The notes beneath the pieces are model-generated. The model had not been told where the DNA came from and ran no database searches. It saw nothing but the letters and a program-made list of their open reading frames with translations. This document shows positions 36,658 through 37,268 of a stretch of 37,268 nt of DNA, in pieces. The DNA comes from Staphylococcus equorum. Its GTDB lineage: Bacteria > Bacillota > Bacilli > Staphylococcales > Staphylococcaceae. Made by a program: the position numbers and the translations under genes. Position 1 is the stretch's first letter; every line of letters starts with the position of its first letter. The stretch is taken from positions 1-37,268 of the forward strand of contig NZ_LNNB01000035.1 of assembly GCF_001747895.1 (NCBI RefSeq). The letters are read 5' to 3'.

Positions 36658-36969
36658 ATGGAATCTATAACAATTGATGAATTAAAAGAGAAAATTTTAG
36701 ATAGTGACCCAATTCATATCGTTGATGTTAGAACAGATGAAGAAACAGCTATGGGTGTGATACCAGGCGCAGAAACAATACCGATGAATCAAGTTCCGGA
36801 TGAATTAAATCATTTTAATAAAGATGAAACATACTACATCATCTGTAAAGTGGGCGGTCGTAGTGCACAAGTAGTACAATACCTTGAGCAAAATGATATC
36901 CATGCAGTTAACGTTGAAGGCGGCATGGATGCATGGGGCGACGAAGGTTTAGAAATCAATAGTATTTAA
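36658..36969 (+). CDS. Single-domain rhodanese-like protein
   Basis: A 103-residue single rhodanese domain. The active Cys loop is CKVGGRS, with IVDVRTDEE and GMDAWGDEG as the flanking conserved blocks. Such proteins carry persulfide sulfur or detoxify; the precise acceptor is unknown. AGGAGG precedes the ATG, 18 bases after leuS. It is likely co-transcribed with leuS, though no functional tie is evident. Confidence 0.92.
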   Translation: MESITIDELKEKILDSDPIHIVDVRTDEETAMGVIPGAETIPMNQVPDELNHFNKDETYYIICKVGGRSAQVVQYLEQNDIHAVNVEGGMDAWGDEGLEINSI

Positions 36970-36971
36970 GT

Positions 36972-37021
36972 TAAAATAAAGCTTATAATATTGAATTGAA
37001 AATATTGTAAGTTTTATTTTT
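36972..37021 (+). terminator. Terminator after rhodanese gene
   Basis: AAAATAAAGCTTATAATATT pairs with AATATTGTAAGTTTTATTTT with two wobble pairs, ending in T5. Confidence 0.75.
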
Positions 37022-37045
37022 AGAGCGTTAATTGCAATTTTAAAA

Positions 37046-37127
37046 TGTCGACAAAGTTTCTGACTTTGTTGGCATTTTTTTGTGCAGTTATTCCATAAGC
37101 GCAACATCATCTCATAGTCTTCAGCTA
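37046..37127 (+). repeat. Intergenic hairpin repeat, copy B
   Basis: GTCGACAAAG (37047 on), a 7-base loop and CTTTGTTGGCATT with a T-run, then GTGCA and later TAGTCTTCAGCTATGA. This matches copies A and C block by block, with a diverged middle. Confidence 0.65.
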
Positions 37128-37176
37128 TGAACTTGTCGAAGACAAAGATTACTTCAAAGAAAAATACAAATCAAAA

Positions 37177-37213
37177 AAACAAACAAAATGCTATAAGAGC
37201 ATTTTGTTTGTTT
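37177..37213 (-). terminator. 16-bp perfect inverted repeat, probable minus-strand terminator
   Basis: AAACAAACAAAATGCT (37177-37192) pairs exactly with AGCATTTTGTTTGTTT (37198-37213). On the minus strand the T-run continues (37172-37179), so it probably ends a minus-strand transcript from beyond the right edge. Confidence 0.65.
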
Positions 37214-37215
37214 CA

Positions 37216-37268
37216 GAGTGTCGACAAAGTCTCCGACTTTGTTGGCACTTTTTTGTGCACGCTTTCCG
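37216..37268 (+). repeat. Intergenic hairpin repeat, copy C (cut by window end)
   Basis: GTGTCGACAAAG, loop TCTCCGA, CTTTGTTGGCAC, a T-run, then GTGCACGCTTTCCG, the last block identical to copy A. It runs off the end of the window. Confidence 0.7.

Overview
The window is AT-rich Firmicute chromosome and reads as a non-aureus Staphylococcus, perhaps of the saprophyticus/xylosus/cohnii group (that placement is inference). The genus call rests on recognisable staphylococcal genes and order: menE-menC, yidD, pckA / S-box-metK, sigS with a ComK-like gene, sagB, the ribDEBAH operon behind an FMN riboswitch, proline dehydrogenase, rot, the mnmM-ytqA pair, and a Leu T-box before leuS. AGGAGG-type ribosome binding sites and TTG/GTG starts are frequent. 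Several starts were moved inward to the codon that has a good ribosome binding site.

Layout. (1) 1-4585: the 3' end of a tRNA, a complete tRNA-Ser(GGA), then accessory genes: an AhpD-like protein, a two-PepSY lipoprotein, and a minus-strand three-gene cluster. The cluster holds a TarP-like wall teichoic acid glycosyltransferase, a 90-residue unknown, and a secreted V8-type serine protease with two GW-like wall-binding modules. (2) 4586-8600: menE and menC (menaquinone), yidD (membrane insertion), a Nudix hydrolase and an alpha/beta hydrolase. (3) 8601-14820: pckA, S-box-controlled metK, a degenerate NERD-like membrane protein, an aldo/keto reductase and a tandem crcB fluoride-channel pair. 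(4) 14821-21400: small membrane proteins, a transaldolase, a pentapeptide-repeat protein, the sigma factor SigS with a ComK-like gene, the glucosaminidase SagB, a probable unannotated 25-residue membrane peptide and an orphan OpuCC-like binding protein. (5) 21540-27050: an FAD/NAD(P)-binding protein and the riboflavin operon. (6) 27060-32550: proline dehydrogenase with a perfect CcpA cre, a probable pseudo-hydrolase, Rex-controlled ldh, rot, and mnmM-ytqA (tRNA wobble uridine modification). (7) 32650-37268: an MFS transporter, T-box-leuS, a rhodanese, and two copies of an intergenic hairpin element also found at 19971.

Regulation is unusually legible: three cis-acting RNA classes (SAM-I, FMN, Leu T-box), two cre sites, a Rex operator on the ldh promoter, and many bidirectional hairpin terminators between convergent genes. 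The most interesting region is the tarP-like / unknown / GW-protease cluster beside the tRNA genes. It looks like an accessory cell-wall module that pairs a teichoic acid modifier with a protease likely to bind teichoic acid. The leuS leader is the other notable point: its only obvious terminator stem encloses the antiterminator instead of competing with it by shared bases.
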